From: Bacteroidia bacterium
Lineage (GTDB): Bacteria > Bacteroidota > Bacteroidia > Flavobacteriales > Flavobacteriaceae
NCBI GenBank assembly: GCA_030430535.1
Contig: JAUIKY010000029.1
Span: 1 to 47,117 of the forward strand
Direction: 5' to 3'
DNA length: 47,117 nucleotides
In this document: positions 23,909 through 32,501 of the stretch, one piece after another
Layout of the letters: the number at the start of each line of letters is the position of its first letter
Position numbering within the stretch: the first letter of the stretch is position 1
Made by a program: the position numbers and the translations under genes
Notes under the pieces: generated by a model
Seen by the model: only the letters and a program-made list of their open reading frames with translations
What the model was told of the DNA's origin: nothing
Database searches by the model: none

Positions 23909-24916
23909 ATGACAACAGATAAAAACATATTACAGGATAATTTTGGCAGAGCGCATACCTATTTACGCATTTCGCTGATAGAACGTTGCAATTTAAGATG
24001 CACATACTGCATGCCTGAAGAAGGCGTACAGCTCTCTCCAAAAAGTAGTTTAATGACGTATGAGGAAATTTTTAGCATTGCCCAAACCTTTGTAAAACAC
24101 GGTGTTTCTAAAATCAGATTGACGGGTGGCGAACCATTAATAAGGAAGGACATTCCTGTTATTTTGGAAAAATTGGGCACACTTCCTGTGGAATTATCCA
24201 TTACCACCAACGCCGTTATTATTGATAAATTTATTGATGTGCTAAAATCTAACGGCGTAAATAAAATCAATGTGAGTTTAGATTCATTGGATGAAAAAAA
24301 ATTTAAGCACATTACCCGACGCCACGAGTTTAAAAAAGTTTATAACAATATTTTGCTTTTGGTTAAAGAAGGTTTTAACGTGAAAGTGAACGCCGTTTTA
24401 ATGAAAGGGTTTAATGATAACGAAATTATTGACTTTATCAATTTCACTAAAGATTTGCCTATTTCAGTACGTTTTATTGAGTTTATGCCCTTTGATGGCA
24501 ACAAGTGGGATATGAGCAAAATGGTAAGTTACGCCGAAGTGATGGAATATGTTAACGCTTCTTTTCCCAAAGATGATATTATTCGCTTAAAAGATGCACC
24601 CAACGATACTTCAAAAAACTATAAAATAAAAGGTTACCGAGGCAGCTTTGCTATTATCAGCTCGGTAACCAATCCGTTTTGCGATTCGTGCAACAGGCTA
24701 CGGTTGACCGCCAATGGCCAATTGAAAAATTGTTTATTTTCATCCTCCGAATCCGATTTATTGACCACCCTTCGGGCAGGACATTCTATTGAACCTGTTA
24801 TACAACAAGCTGTGCAAGCTAAATTTAAAGTGCGTGGCGGTATGGATACCTTAAAAAAATTGCAAGAACCCAAACTACACAACAACAACCGCAGTATGAT
24901 TACTATTGGTGGTTAA
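23909..24916 (+). CDS. moaA: GTP 3',8-cyclase MoaA (radical SAM)
   Basis: The protein has 335 residues. The radical SAM motif is CNLRCTYC (about 28-35), followed by 'IRLTGGEPLIRKDI'. The second Fe-S cluster is given by CDSCNRLRLTANGQLKNC near 260. The C-terminus ends ITIGG, matching the conserved Gly-Gly tail. It performs the first step of cofactor synthesis. Its TAA stop overlaps the stop of the convergent heat-shock gene through the shared TTAA. Confidence 0.96.
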   Translation: MTTDKNILQDNFGRAHTYLRISLIERCNLRCTYCMPEEGVQLSPKSSLMTYEEIFSIAQTFVKHGVSKIRLTGGEPLIRKDIPVILEKLGTLPVELSITTNAVIIDKFIDVLKSNGVNKINVSLDSLDEKKFKHITRRHEFKKVYNNILLLVKEGFNVKVNAVLMKGFNDNEIIDFINFTKDLPISVRFIEFMPFDGNKWDMSKMVSYAEVMEYVNASFPKDDIIRLKDAPNDTSKNYKIKGYRGSFAIISSVTNPFCDSCNRLRLTANGQLKNCLFSSSESDLLTTLRAGHSIEPVIQQAVQAKFKVRGGMDTLKKLQEPKLHNNNRSMITIGG

Positions 24917-25296
24917 TAGGATTTGAGTTTGAACAAATCGAAAGACAGCACCTCATCAACGTAATTCACTGAGATTTTGTTACTGACTATATGGCTCGGT
25001 AACGGAATCCTCATTTTAAAATAAGCGGAAGGATAGCAATAATGGTGTCGCTTTCTATTATCGCTGCTATTTTCGGCCATACTCGTTTTGCTTTTATCTG
25101 TGGTAATCACCAAATCATTGCCCTCTACATAAAAGTTAAAATCCTCTCTTATATAGCCGGGAATTTTTAATTCATAATGATAACCCGTACGGGTTTCCTG
25201 AACTTTTAAATTATTCTTACTAAGCTTGTTTTGTAAACTAAATTTTGAAATATGTGATCTACGCTGTTTAGGCGTTAAAATGCTTGTAGGCGTCAT
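24913..25296 (-). CDS. Small heat-shock protein (Hsp20/alpha-crystallin family)
   Basis: The protein has 127 residues. 'YHYELKIPGYIREDFNFYVEGNDLVITTDKS' matches the first half of the alpha-crystallin domain and 'FKMRIPLPSHIVSNKISVNYVDEVLSFDL' the second half, where family members have A-x-x-x-NGVL. The usual C-terminal IxI motif is not clear. It converges with moaA and lies opposite norB across a 374-bp gap. A role in stress during NO exposure or anoxia is only suggested by position. Confidence 0.75.
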   Translation of the reverse strand: MTPTSILTPKQRRSHISKFSLQNKLSKNNLKVQETRTGYHYELKIPGYIREDFNFYVEGNDLVITTDKSKTSMAENSSDNRKRHHYCYPSAYFKMRIPLPSHIVSNKISVNYVDEVLSFDLFKLKSY

Positions 25297-25670
25297 GACT
25301 AAAGAAATTAAAAGATTTGATTGTAACGTAAAGAAATAGTATAGAGTGTCTCTATCTAGTAGTTGTCCGAACTAAATTTACATTAAAACTTCAACCAAAT
25401 CAATGAAAATCAATAATTTAATAGTTTATTAACATTGAATATTTAAAGTTTCATAAAGTAACAATCTGTAAAAAAAACATAGGCTTTTATTATATCGCCT
25501 GTTCACCAACAACCCAAATTCGCTTAAATCAAAATTAAAAATTTAATTAAGATAAATTTGTCCTTTTTAAATTTGTAGATTACATTTGTATCCGAAAATT
25601 ATAGACTCACGTCCTTAAAGAGGACAAAAAAGTCTTATTATTAAATCATCATCGAACAAATAATACAAAA
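25297..25670. other. Divergent hsp20 / norB regulatory region (374 bp)
   Basis: Besides the norB promoter, this region holds an inverted repeat ATAGAG-TGT-CTCTAT (25341-25355), 45 bp before the heat-shock gene, and GTCCT-TAAAG-AGGAC (25611-25625) in the expected norB leader. The remainder is AT-rich with no gene seen. Confidence 0.5.
25557..25588 (+). promoter_or_regulatory. norB promoter (-33 TTTG, -7 TACATTTG)
   Basis: TTTG at 25557-25560 is followed after 20 bp by TACATTTG at 25581-25588. This fits the Bacteroidota housekeeping promoter pattern TTTG-N19-21-TAnnTTTG. Transcription should start near 25595, leaving a leader of about 75 nt. Confidence 0.75.
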
Positions 25671-27971
25671 ATGAAAAAAACATGGATTACATTTATTAGC
25701 GTTGTTGCAATATCGTTCATAACGTTGATATGGATTGGAACTGAGGTCTACCAAACCCAACCTCCACTACCTGAAACGGTGGTTGTAAAAGAAACCAAAA
25801 AAGTATTATACACAAAAGCCGATATCCAAACGGGGCAAAATGTTTGGGAGTCTATCGGTGGTATGGAATTAGGTTCTATTTGGGGTCACGGAAGTTATGT
25901 AGCCCCTGATTGGACGGCCGACTGGATTCATAAAGAAGCTACGTTTATGCTCAATGCTTGGGCAAAATCTGATTTCAACACAGAATTCGAAAACTTAAAT
26001 GTAGAACAAAAGGCAGCCATAAAAGCACGGTTAATTCAAGACGTAAAAACAAACACTTACAACGAAACAGACCAGAGCATTACCATTTCAGAAAGTAGGT
26101 TGGCGGCCATTAAAGAAAACATAAAATATTATTCTTCTATTTTTTCTGAAGGCCATGAGGAGTATGCCATCCCGAAAGGTGCATTGGTAGATCCCGTAAA
26201 ATTAGAGCAACTTAATGCCTTTTTATTCTGGACATCGTGGGCAGCAACCACCTATCGCCCGGGGCAGGATTACACTTACACCTCCAACTGGCCACACGAA
26301 CCGCTTATTGATAATACTATTACAAAAGGCTCTTTGGTTTGGTCTGGGCTTTCAGTCGTTTTATTGCTTTTATTTATTGGAATCCTTACCTACTATTATT
26401 TGGTAAATCACGAAAAAGGCGAGCTGCTTGAAAAGCCAAATACAGATCCTTTAACAAACTTGAAACTATATCCATCACAAAAAGCTATTTTAAAGTATTT
26501 TATAGTGATTTCACTATTAATCGCTTTACAGGTTATTTTGGGAGCGGCCACAGTTCACTACACTGTTGAGGGGCAATCGTTTTTTGGGTTCGACCTATCG
26601 AAATACCTTCCATATTCTGTAACCAGAACTTGGCACACCCAATTGGCTGTATTTTGGATTGCGGCCACTTGGCTAGCCACAGGTTTATTTTTAGCGCCTA
26701 TGATCTCTGGAAAAGAAATGAAATTCCAACGTTTTGGTATTAACTTTCTTTTTGGAGCACTTTTAGTTATCGTTTTAGGTTCTATGTTTGGCGAATGGTT
26801 GGGCATACACCAATTTTTCGATTTAACTACCAACTTTTTCTTCGGTCATCAAGGCTACGAATACATGGACTTGGGTCGTTTTTGGCAAATTTTCTTAGGT
26901 ATTGGCTTAGTACTTTGGGTGATTATGGTGAGTCGTCATATTTTGTTTGCCATTCGCAAAAATGATGCTTCAAAACATCTTTTAACCATTCTTTTAATAT
27001 CGGTAATGGCCATTGGCATGTTTTTCTTTTCAGGGCTAATGTATGGCGAAAATAGTACACTACCCGTTATCAACTATTGGCGATGGTGGTTGGTACACCT
27101 ATGGGTTGAAGGCTTCTTCGAGGTATTCGCAACCGTAATTATTGCTTACATTTTTTCTCAAATGAAAATTATTTCGGCTAAAACCGCCGGACGTGTTTCC
27201 ATCGCTTCGGCTTCTATATTTTTAGCTGGTGGAATTATTGGCACCCTGCACCATTTATATTATTCTGGCACTCCAGTACAGGCTATTGCGTTAGGGGCTA
27301 CTTTCAGTGCTTTAGAAGTAGTGCCGCTAACCCTTATGGGCTTCGAAATTAGAGAAAACTGGAACTTACTGAAAAGCAGACCATGGATGCAAAAGTACAA
27401 ATGGCCCATCTTTTTCTTTATTGCTGTGGCGTTTTGGAACTTTATAGGTGCCGGAGTATTTGGGTTCTTGATTAACCCGCCAATTGCATTGTATTACATT
27501 CAAGGTTTAAACACCACTGCAGTTCATGCGCATACGGCTCTGTTTGGAGTTTATGGTATGCTGGGCATGGGCTTTATTTTAATCTGTTTGCGTTTTTATT
27601 CTAACCGCTCTTGGAACAACACCAAACTAAAAAGAGCCTTTTGGTTTTTAAACATTGGGTTAGTGGCCATGGTGGTTTTAAGCCTGTTGCCTATTGGAAT
27701 TATTCAGGCTTACACCTCAATTACAAATGGCTACTCGTTTGCTAGAGAAGCTGATTTACTCTATTCTCCCACCGTGCAAACCCTAAAATGGATGCGTGTA
27801 ATTGGCGATGTTATATTTTCAATTGGAATATTCTATTTCTGTTGGTTTACTATCGATGAAACTATATATAATTTTAAAAGGAAGAAAGCTTTGAATCATT
27901 CACCTTCTGAAATTAACGGTGAAAAAGTAAAAGAACCTGCTGCCGAAAAAGCGGAAGTTTCTATTCTTTAA
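25671..27971 (+). CDS. norB: Quinol-dependent nitric oxide reductase (qNOR)
   Basis: The protein has 766 residues, the size of single-subunit qNOR. An N-terminal helix and a periplasmic cytochrome-c-like domain without CxxCH ('WESIGGMELGSIWGHGSYVAPDW') precede about 13 helices. Metal ligands are recognisable: HLWVEGFFEVFATV near 476 with the histidine and conserved glutamates, and the pair HHLYYSG near 526 for the non-heme iron. It reduces NO to nitrous oxide with quinol. No partner gene is required. It protects against NO formed by the nap/nrf system or by neighbours. Confidence 0.95.
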   Translation: MKKTWITFISVVAISFITLIWIGTEVYQTQPPLPETVVVKETKKVLYTKADIQTGQNVWESIGGMELGSIWGHGSYVAPDWTADWIHKEATFMLNAWAKSDFNTEFENLNVEQKAAIKARLIQDVKTNTYNETDQSITISESRLAAIKENIKYYSSIFSEGHEEYAIPKGALVDPVKLEQLNAFLFWTSWAATTYRPGQDYTYTSNWPHEPLIDNTITKGSLVWSGLSVVLLLLFIGILTYYYLVNHEKGELLEKPNTDPLTNLKLYPSQKAILKYFIVISLLIALQVILGAATVHYTVEGQSFFGFDLSKYLPYSVTRTWHTQLAVFWIAATWLATGLFLAPMISGKEMKFQRFGINFLFGALLVIVLGSMFGEWLGIHQFFDLTTNFFFGHQGYEYMDLGRFWQIFLGIGLVLWVIMVSRHILFAIRKNDASKHLLTILLISVMAIGMFFFSGLMYGENSTLPVINYWRWWLVHLWVEGFFEVFATVIIAYIFSQMKIISAKTAGRVSIASASIFLAGGIIGTLHHLYYSGTPVQAIALGATFSALEVVPLTLMGFEIRENWNLLKSRPWMQKYKWPIFFFIAVAFWNFIGAGVFGFLINPPIALYYIQGLNTTAVHAHTALFGVYGMLGMGFILICLRFYSNRSWNNTKLKRAFWFLNIGLVAMVVLSLLPIGIIQAYTSITNGYSFAREADLLYSPTVQTLKWMRVIGDVIFSIGIFYFCWFTIDETIYNFKRKKALNHSPSEINGEKVKEPAAEKAEVSIL

Positions 27972-27990
27972 TTAAAAATTAAAATATAAA

Positions 27991-28029
27991 AAGCTGAATT
28001 CTAAAAAAGATAGAATTCAGCTTTTTTTT
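27991..28029 (+). terminator. norB terminator
   Basis: AAGCTGAATTCTA (27991-28003) and TAGAATTCAGCTT (28011-28023) form a perfect 13-bp stem with a 7-base loop followed by T's. It also has A's on the left, so it may also act on the convergent transcript. Confidence 0.92.
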
Positions 28030-28062
28030 CATGTTGATAAAAAACAGGGTAAACAAAGCTTT

Positions 28063-28800
28063 TTAAGCTACACTTAAATGGCCTTCTTTACGTTTATTTC
28101 TTGATGTTTTTCCCCTATACACCCAAGCAATTTGAGCCAGTTGCATTACAATTTTTATGGAATCTTTCATGGATAATTTAGAGCCATCGGCATGAATCCA
28201 GCGTTTTAAAGGCTGCTCGCAAAGCATAGCTTTCGCTTTTTTGAGTCCGAAATGCTGACTCATTCTTTTGAAAATTTCAACATCGAAAATCCATTGTGTC
28301 ACGAATTTATCTTTAAAAGCAATTCTAATGACATCCTTACTGAAAATCTTCGCACCACATTGAGTGTCTTTAAAATCCATTTTCAATATTTTTCGGATGA
28401 TGTAGTTGATGGTTAAACTGATAATTTTCCGGGCAGATTCTTTAGTGATATTAGCTCCCATTCTTGAAATTCTGGAACCACTCACTATTTTAAATTTAGA
28501 GGTTTCAATGGTTTTTACCAAATCGTCGAAATCCAGTAAATCGGTAGACAAATCGGCATCTAAAAATCCAATATAATCCAAATCATCCTTCTGGGCCATA
28601 AACAACATGCCTTGTCGCACCGCTTCAGCTTTTCCGCCATTTTTTTCGCAATCGTAAACTGTAATGAAGTCTTCCCTCCCTTTTTGTAGATTCTTTAAAA
28701 CTTGCAAGGTATTATCCTTGCTACCATCATTCACAAAACACAAATGGTAGCCCGAATTTTTATCGATATAACTTAAAAATTCTTTGCTCAACAATCGTTC
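28063..28800 (-). pseudogene. Glycosyltransferase family 2 part of a receiver-GT2 gene, cut off by an in-frame stop
   Basis: This frame continues the receiver gene directly after its TAA codon (28801-28803). Read through, the join gives VIPCYNE-*-ERLLSKEFLSY, the normal start of a GT2 fold. The visible part has 'FVNDGSKDNT', 'NGGKAEAVRQGM', the DxD-type metal site DADLSTD and 'DFKDTQCGAKIFS', all like polyprenyl-phosphate mannosyl/glucosyl transferases (DPM type). Without the first strand the fragment alone should not fold well. A TTG at 28794 is the first possible restart. Either the gene is broken by one base change, the stop is read through, or the base is a sequence error. Confidence 0.8.
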
Positions 28801-29244
28801 TTATTCATTGTAACAAGGAATAACTACGCCCACGCAACTCTGCTGAATTAACACTTCACTTTTTGAGATAACACTAGTTCCTTTCGGAACGCCAATCAAA
28901 CGTTTTACGCGGGCGCAGATTTCATTTAAACTTAATGGTTTTTTCATGTAATCGTTAATCCCCAATTCGAATCCTTCTGTAATGGTAACATCTTGTGTAT
29001 CGCCAGAAAGAACCATTACAGGTACCTGCGATTTTTGTTTTAGACGTATATGTTCAACCACTTCCAGGCCAGAAACCCGTGGCATATTTATATCTACAAT
29101 AACTAAATCGGGTTTAAAAGATTCAAACAGTTCCAATCCCTTTTGGGCATCAGTTTCGATTTTTACATCGTAACCTAATTCTGTTAATCTTTTGTGTAAT
29201 GGAAGTAGGACTAATTGTTGGTCGTCTATCGCTAAAACTTTCAT
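28801..29244 (-). CDS. Receiver domain, N-terminal part of a receiver-GT2 fusion
   Basis: The protein has 147 residues. Residues 1-120 form a complete receiver: acidic pair Asp7/Asp8, phosphorylation site Asp51 (VDINMP), Ser80 and Lys101 or Lys102 (YMKKPLS). After a short linker the frame ends SCVGVVIPCYNE, the first strand of a GT2 glycosyltransferase, before a TAA. The original protein would have been about 390 residues, with the glycosyltransferase controlled by phosphorylation. The promoter has a TATTTTTG -7 box and the shared LytTR-type element, so the regulator of this locus should control it. Confidence 0.85.
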   Translation of the reverse strand: MKVLAIDDQQLVLLPLHKRLTELGYDVKIETDAQKGLELFESFKPDLVIVDINMPRVSGLEVVEHIRLKQKSQVPVMVLSGDTQDVTITEGFELGINDYMKKPLSLNEICARVKRLIGVPKGTSVISKSEVLIQQSCVGVVIPCYNE

Positions 29245-29274
29245 AATAAGTTGGTTTTGTTATTTGGGGTATTT

Positions 29275-29364
29275 CAAAAATACCACGAATGACGCTTTTA
29301 AAATCCTAATTTAGTTAAGCTAAAATTAAGTGTCGACGAATGGCAAATTGCTGTAGATGATTAA
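29275..29364. promoter_or_regulatory. LytTR-type direct repeat and -7 box, divergent receiver-GT2 / GT-C promoter
   Basis: GTGTCGACGAATGG (29330-29343) and CTGTAGATGATTAA (29351-29364) are direct repeats 21 bp apart. The minus-strand -7 box TATTTTTG (plus-strand 29275-29282) is 47 nt from the first repeat. On the plus strand a TATCTTTA box at 29390-29397 lies 25 nt after the second repeat and may serve the GT-C-like gene. Confidence 0.65.
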
Positions 29365-29411
29365 AAAATGAGCAGCTACTTAATTTATTTATCTTTACAC
29401 CACTAACAATA

Positions 29412-32400
29412 ATGAAAGAAACCTCAAACAAATACTTAATCTCTGCCCTGCTTTTAGGTTTGGCGTTTCATGGTAGCTCGATATTTTTCACATTGGAGAC
29501 TACTTATGATTCTTTAATCCATTTATTTTTTGCCGACCATTACGCAAACAGCTGGTTTGAACCTTGGAACTACGAGTGGTACACGGGGTTTACCGTACAG
29601 AGTTATCCGCCGCTGGTTCATCAATCTATTGCTTTGCTTTCGTTGGTCGGCGGACTCAAATTTGGAATGTTTAGTGTGGCGCTCATAGCCATTGTTCTTT
29701 TCATTACTGGTTCATATCGGTTTTCATTATTAATCACTTCGAACAAAACCGTGGCGGGTTACGCCTCGCTTTTAGCGGTGTTTTCATCATCATTTGTTGA
29801 AACCTTACATATTTTTGGACAATTGCCTAGTATTGTTGGTATTTCGGTATTAATGCATGCCCTTCCCGAAATTTATTTATGGTTGAAAACGGGCAAAAAA
29901 TGGTATTTGGCCACTTGCCTATCTTTAATTTCGGTTACCGTAACCTCGCACCACGTTACCCCTATTTTCGGGATGGTATTTTTTATCTTCCCATTGATTG
30001 GAATGGTAATTATGGATGTATCGCGAGAGCAGGTAAACTCCATGAAAGAAGTAACCTTTAAAGTCTTTTTAAATAGCTTTTTTAAACTTTTTAAACGCAT
30101 TGTTACCTTTGGACTGTGCTCTTTGGTTTTAATTGTGGGCTGCATTTTGCCTTATTGGATAAACTCTAAAGCCAACCCTATTACACAAGTCCCTATTCCT
30201 CATGGCTCGCGTGATAACTTTTTTGAAATCACCTCATCTGGCTTAGTGTTTTTTTTAATCCCTTGGGGTGTTTTACTTATTTTGTTGCCCTATATTTTTT
30301 ATCGGTATTACAGTAAACGGTATTTGTTTTTCGGACTTTCAATCACCATTTTAACCATTTTAGGAACCGGAGGCACAACGCCCATTCCGCGTAAAGTTTT
30401 GGGCGAAACGGCCTTTAATATTTTAACTCTAGACCGCTTTACCCTTTGGGCTTCTATCATGTCTATTCCCATGATGGGTGAGTTTGCATTTCGTTTTGTT
30501 GAAGGCGACTTAAAAACATTAATTCAAACCAAATTAGGAGCGGTTTACCATCGCATTATTGGCGGATTACTTGCGGGACTATTCGTGTTTATGGTCATTT
30601 TCACAATGAGTTTAGGCTATTTCAGGCCATCGCAGCCACAAAAAATAAAAATGCTACCCATCGTGAATTTCCTAAACCAAGACGACCACGATAAATGGCG
30701 GTTTTTAACTTTAGGATTTGGCGACCAAATGGCCTGGTTAAGCGCCCAAACCAATGCTATGACGGTTGACGGCAATTACCATTCTGCCAGGCGTTTACCC
30801 GAATTAACCACACGCCCCATAGAGCGTTTGGAAAATTCAAAATTTAAAGGTGTTGCCGGAATTGGTTCGCTGCAGCAGTTTTTAACCACCCCCGAAAAAT
30901 ACAACCTCAAATATATTTTCTCCAACGATAAATTTTACGACCCCATTCTGTATTTCTGTGGATGGCAACGCTTGCGCCAATTAGAAAACGGAATTATGGT
31001 TTGGGAACGGCTAAACATTCCACCTGTACCCTCTATTTTGCCTAAGGAAGATGTGGCTAAATGGCTTAAAGTACATTGGGGCGTCATGCCATTTTTAACG
31101 GTTTTGCTCGCCTTTGTTCTTAATATTCAAATGCTTTGGGTCAACATGCTTAAAACCAGGTTCAAACCTGTGCCCGATTTTTTAAAACACACTCTCCCCT
31201 ATAATAAATTCAACCGAAATGTTTTAAGAATCACGCATGTTTGGTCGTTAATTTTGGCCATCATTGTTTTTTATGGTATTTATCTATTCTACTTAAAAAA
31301 CGATTCGCAACGCAGTCCCGAAAACGCGATTATTGCCTATTACGATGCGCTCGATTTTAAACAATTCGAAAAAGCCCATAGCCTTATCGACCCTAGAAAC
31401 AACATTCCCATTGCGCAATACATGCTCGAAATTTCGGTCACAGACGGTTTACTGAGTAGCTACGCTAAAATGGATGCCATAAAAACCGAAATTACCAAAC
31501 ACAACGACAGCACCGTATCGGCAAAAGTGATGACAAAATGGATCACTCCACTGGAAAAAATTGAAAAAGTAGATTATAAATCACTTTCAAAAATCAAGGG
31601 CAAATGGTATTTGCAACCCGACGATTTAAATAATGATTTGCCGCCAGATCAGTTATATTCCAACAATGTTACTAAATATTACAACCAAGGTCGTCGACGC
31701 GTTACTACCGAACAAACCTATCACGAAGACGTGCTAAAACAACCTGTTTTGGAAGTGGTATCGGCCAAACTGGTTAAATATCGTGGTAGTTATGCCATAA
31801 TAGGCGAAGTTCAAAATATTGACAACGTGCCTGCCGATGTTATTTTAAAAGGCACCCTTTATAATAATAACAACAAACAGCTGGCTACCTACAACGCCAA
31901 GTACCACGTAAAGCATAAATTGATGCCCAAAGAATCCAGCAGCTTCCGAATTAATTTTGAAGGCATAGCATGGTCTAAAACCGAAGACTCCATTCCCGAC
32001 ACCTTCAACCCCGATGAATTCACTCCCGTTGAGTTTGAGGAACAACCCACCAAGTTCAATTTACAAGTGGCAGGAAATGTGGCTGGTTCCGATTTATACA
32101 AAAATGTAGTGCTTAGCGAAATAAACATCAAAGATCAAACCATAACCGGAAACTTGTTTAATAGCGGCATTCAGGAAGTCACAGTACCCCAACTGCTTAT
32201 CACCTATTACAACGAAAACAAAAAGTTGGTTTGGGTAGACCACCTGTTTTTAAAAGATGGCATCAGGCAACAACGGAAACAAAACTTTGAATATCTTATT
32301 CCCGAAGAGGGCTTCGTTAATGTGATAAATGAAAACATGAAAAACATTTTTATTAACGGATTGCCCAATGAAAGCATTTCGAATAAAATTGTACCCAACA

Positions 32401-32501
32401 GAATTAAAAACCATACCAATGGCCAATTACAACCTATTGACCATCCTGAGTTTAAATACATAAAAATAGAAATTAACAGTTATATTGGAAGTCCGTTTTA
32501 A
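29412..32501 (+). CDS. Large membrane protein, GT-C / PTPS-related type, with C-terminal soluble domains
   Basis: The protein has 1029 residues. The first 420 or so hold about ten helices with long loops; the first loop 'TYDSLIHLFFADHYANSWFEPWNYEWYTG...QSYPPL' has the acidic and aromatic pattern of lipid-sugar-using GT-C glycosyltransferases and of PTPS-related membrane proteins. A periplasmic stretch and a further helix pair near 560 and 610 follow. After that come an NTF2-like segment ('PENAIIAYYDALDFKQFEKAHSLID') and two beta-rich FxLYD-like segments. It is divergent from the receiver-GT2 gene and overlaps the next gene by one base. Transfer of sugars from a polyprenyl carrier is a reasonable guess. 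Confidence 0.6.
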   Translation: MKETSNKYLISALLLGLAFHGSSIFFTLETTYDSLIHLFFADHYANSWFEPWNYEWYTGFTVQSYPPLVHQSIALLSLVGGLKFGMFSVALIAIVLFITGSYRFSLLITSNKTVAGYASLLAVFSSSFVETLHIFGQLPSIVGISVLMHALPEIYLWLKTGKKWYLATCLSLISVTVTSHHVTPIFGMVFFIFPLIGMVIMDVSREQVNSMKEVTFKVFLNSFFKLFKRIVTFGLCSLVLIVGCILPYWINSKANPITQVPIPHGSRDNFFEITSSGLVFFLIPWGVLLILLPYIFYRYYSKRYLFFGLSITILTILGTGGTTPIPRKVLGETAFNILTLDRFTLWASIMSIPMMGEFAFRFVEGDLKTLIQTKLGAVYHRIIGGLLAGLFVFMVIFTMSLGYFRPSQPQKIKMLPIVNFLNQDDHDKWRFLTLGFGDQMAWLSAQTNAMTVDGNYHSARRLPELTTRPIERLENSKFKGVAGIGSLQQFLTTPEKYNLKYIFSNDKFYDPILYFCGWQRLRQLENGIMVWERLNIPPVPSILPKEDVAKWLKVHWGVMPFLTVLLAFVLNIQMLWVNMLKTRFKPVPDFLKHTLPYNKFNRNVLRITHVWSLILAIIVFYGIYLFYLKNDSQRSPENAIIAYYDALDFKQFEKAHSLIDPRNNIPIAQYMLEISVTDGLLSSYAKMDAIKTEITKHNDSTVSAKVMTKWITPLEKIEKVDYKSLSKIKGKWYLQPDDLNNDLPPDQLYSNNVTKYYNQGRRRVTTEQTYHEDVLKQPVLEVVSAKLVKYRGSYAIIGEVQNIDNVPADVILKGTLYNNNNKQLATYNAKYHVKHKLMPKESSSFRINFEGIAWSKTEDSIPDTFNPDEFTPVEFEEQPTKFNLQVAGNVAGSDLYKNVVLSEINIKDQTITGNLFNSGIQEVTVPQLLITYYNENKKLVWVDHLFLKDGIRQQRKQNFEYLIPEEGFVNVINENMKNIFINGLPNESISNKIVPNRIKNHTNGQLQPIDHPEFKYIKIEINSYIGSPF

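Noticed and set aside
28063-28794. GT2 reading frame as an independent gene starting at TTG 28794
   Set aside because: It would lack the first strand and the CYNE motif of the fold, which are found in frame just before the TAA; a broken or read-through fusion explains this better.
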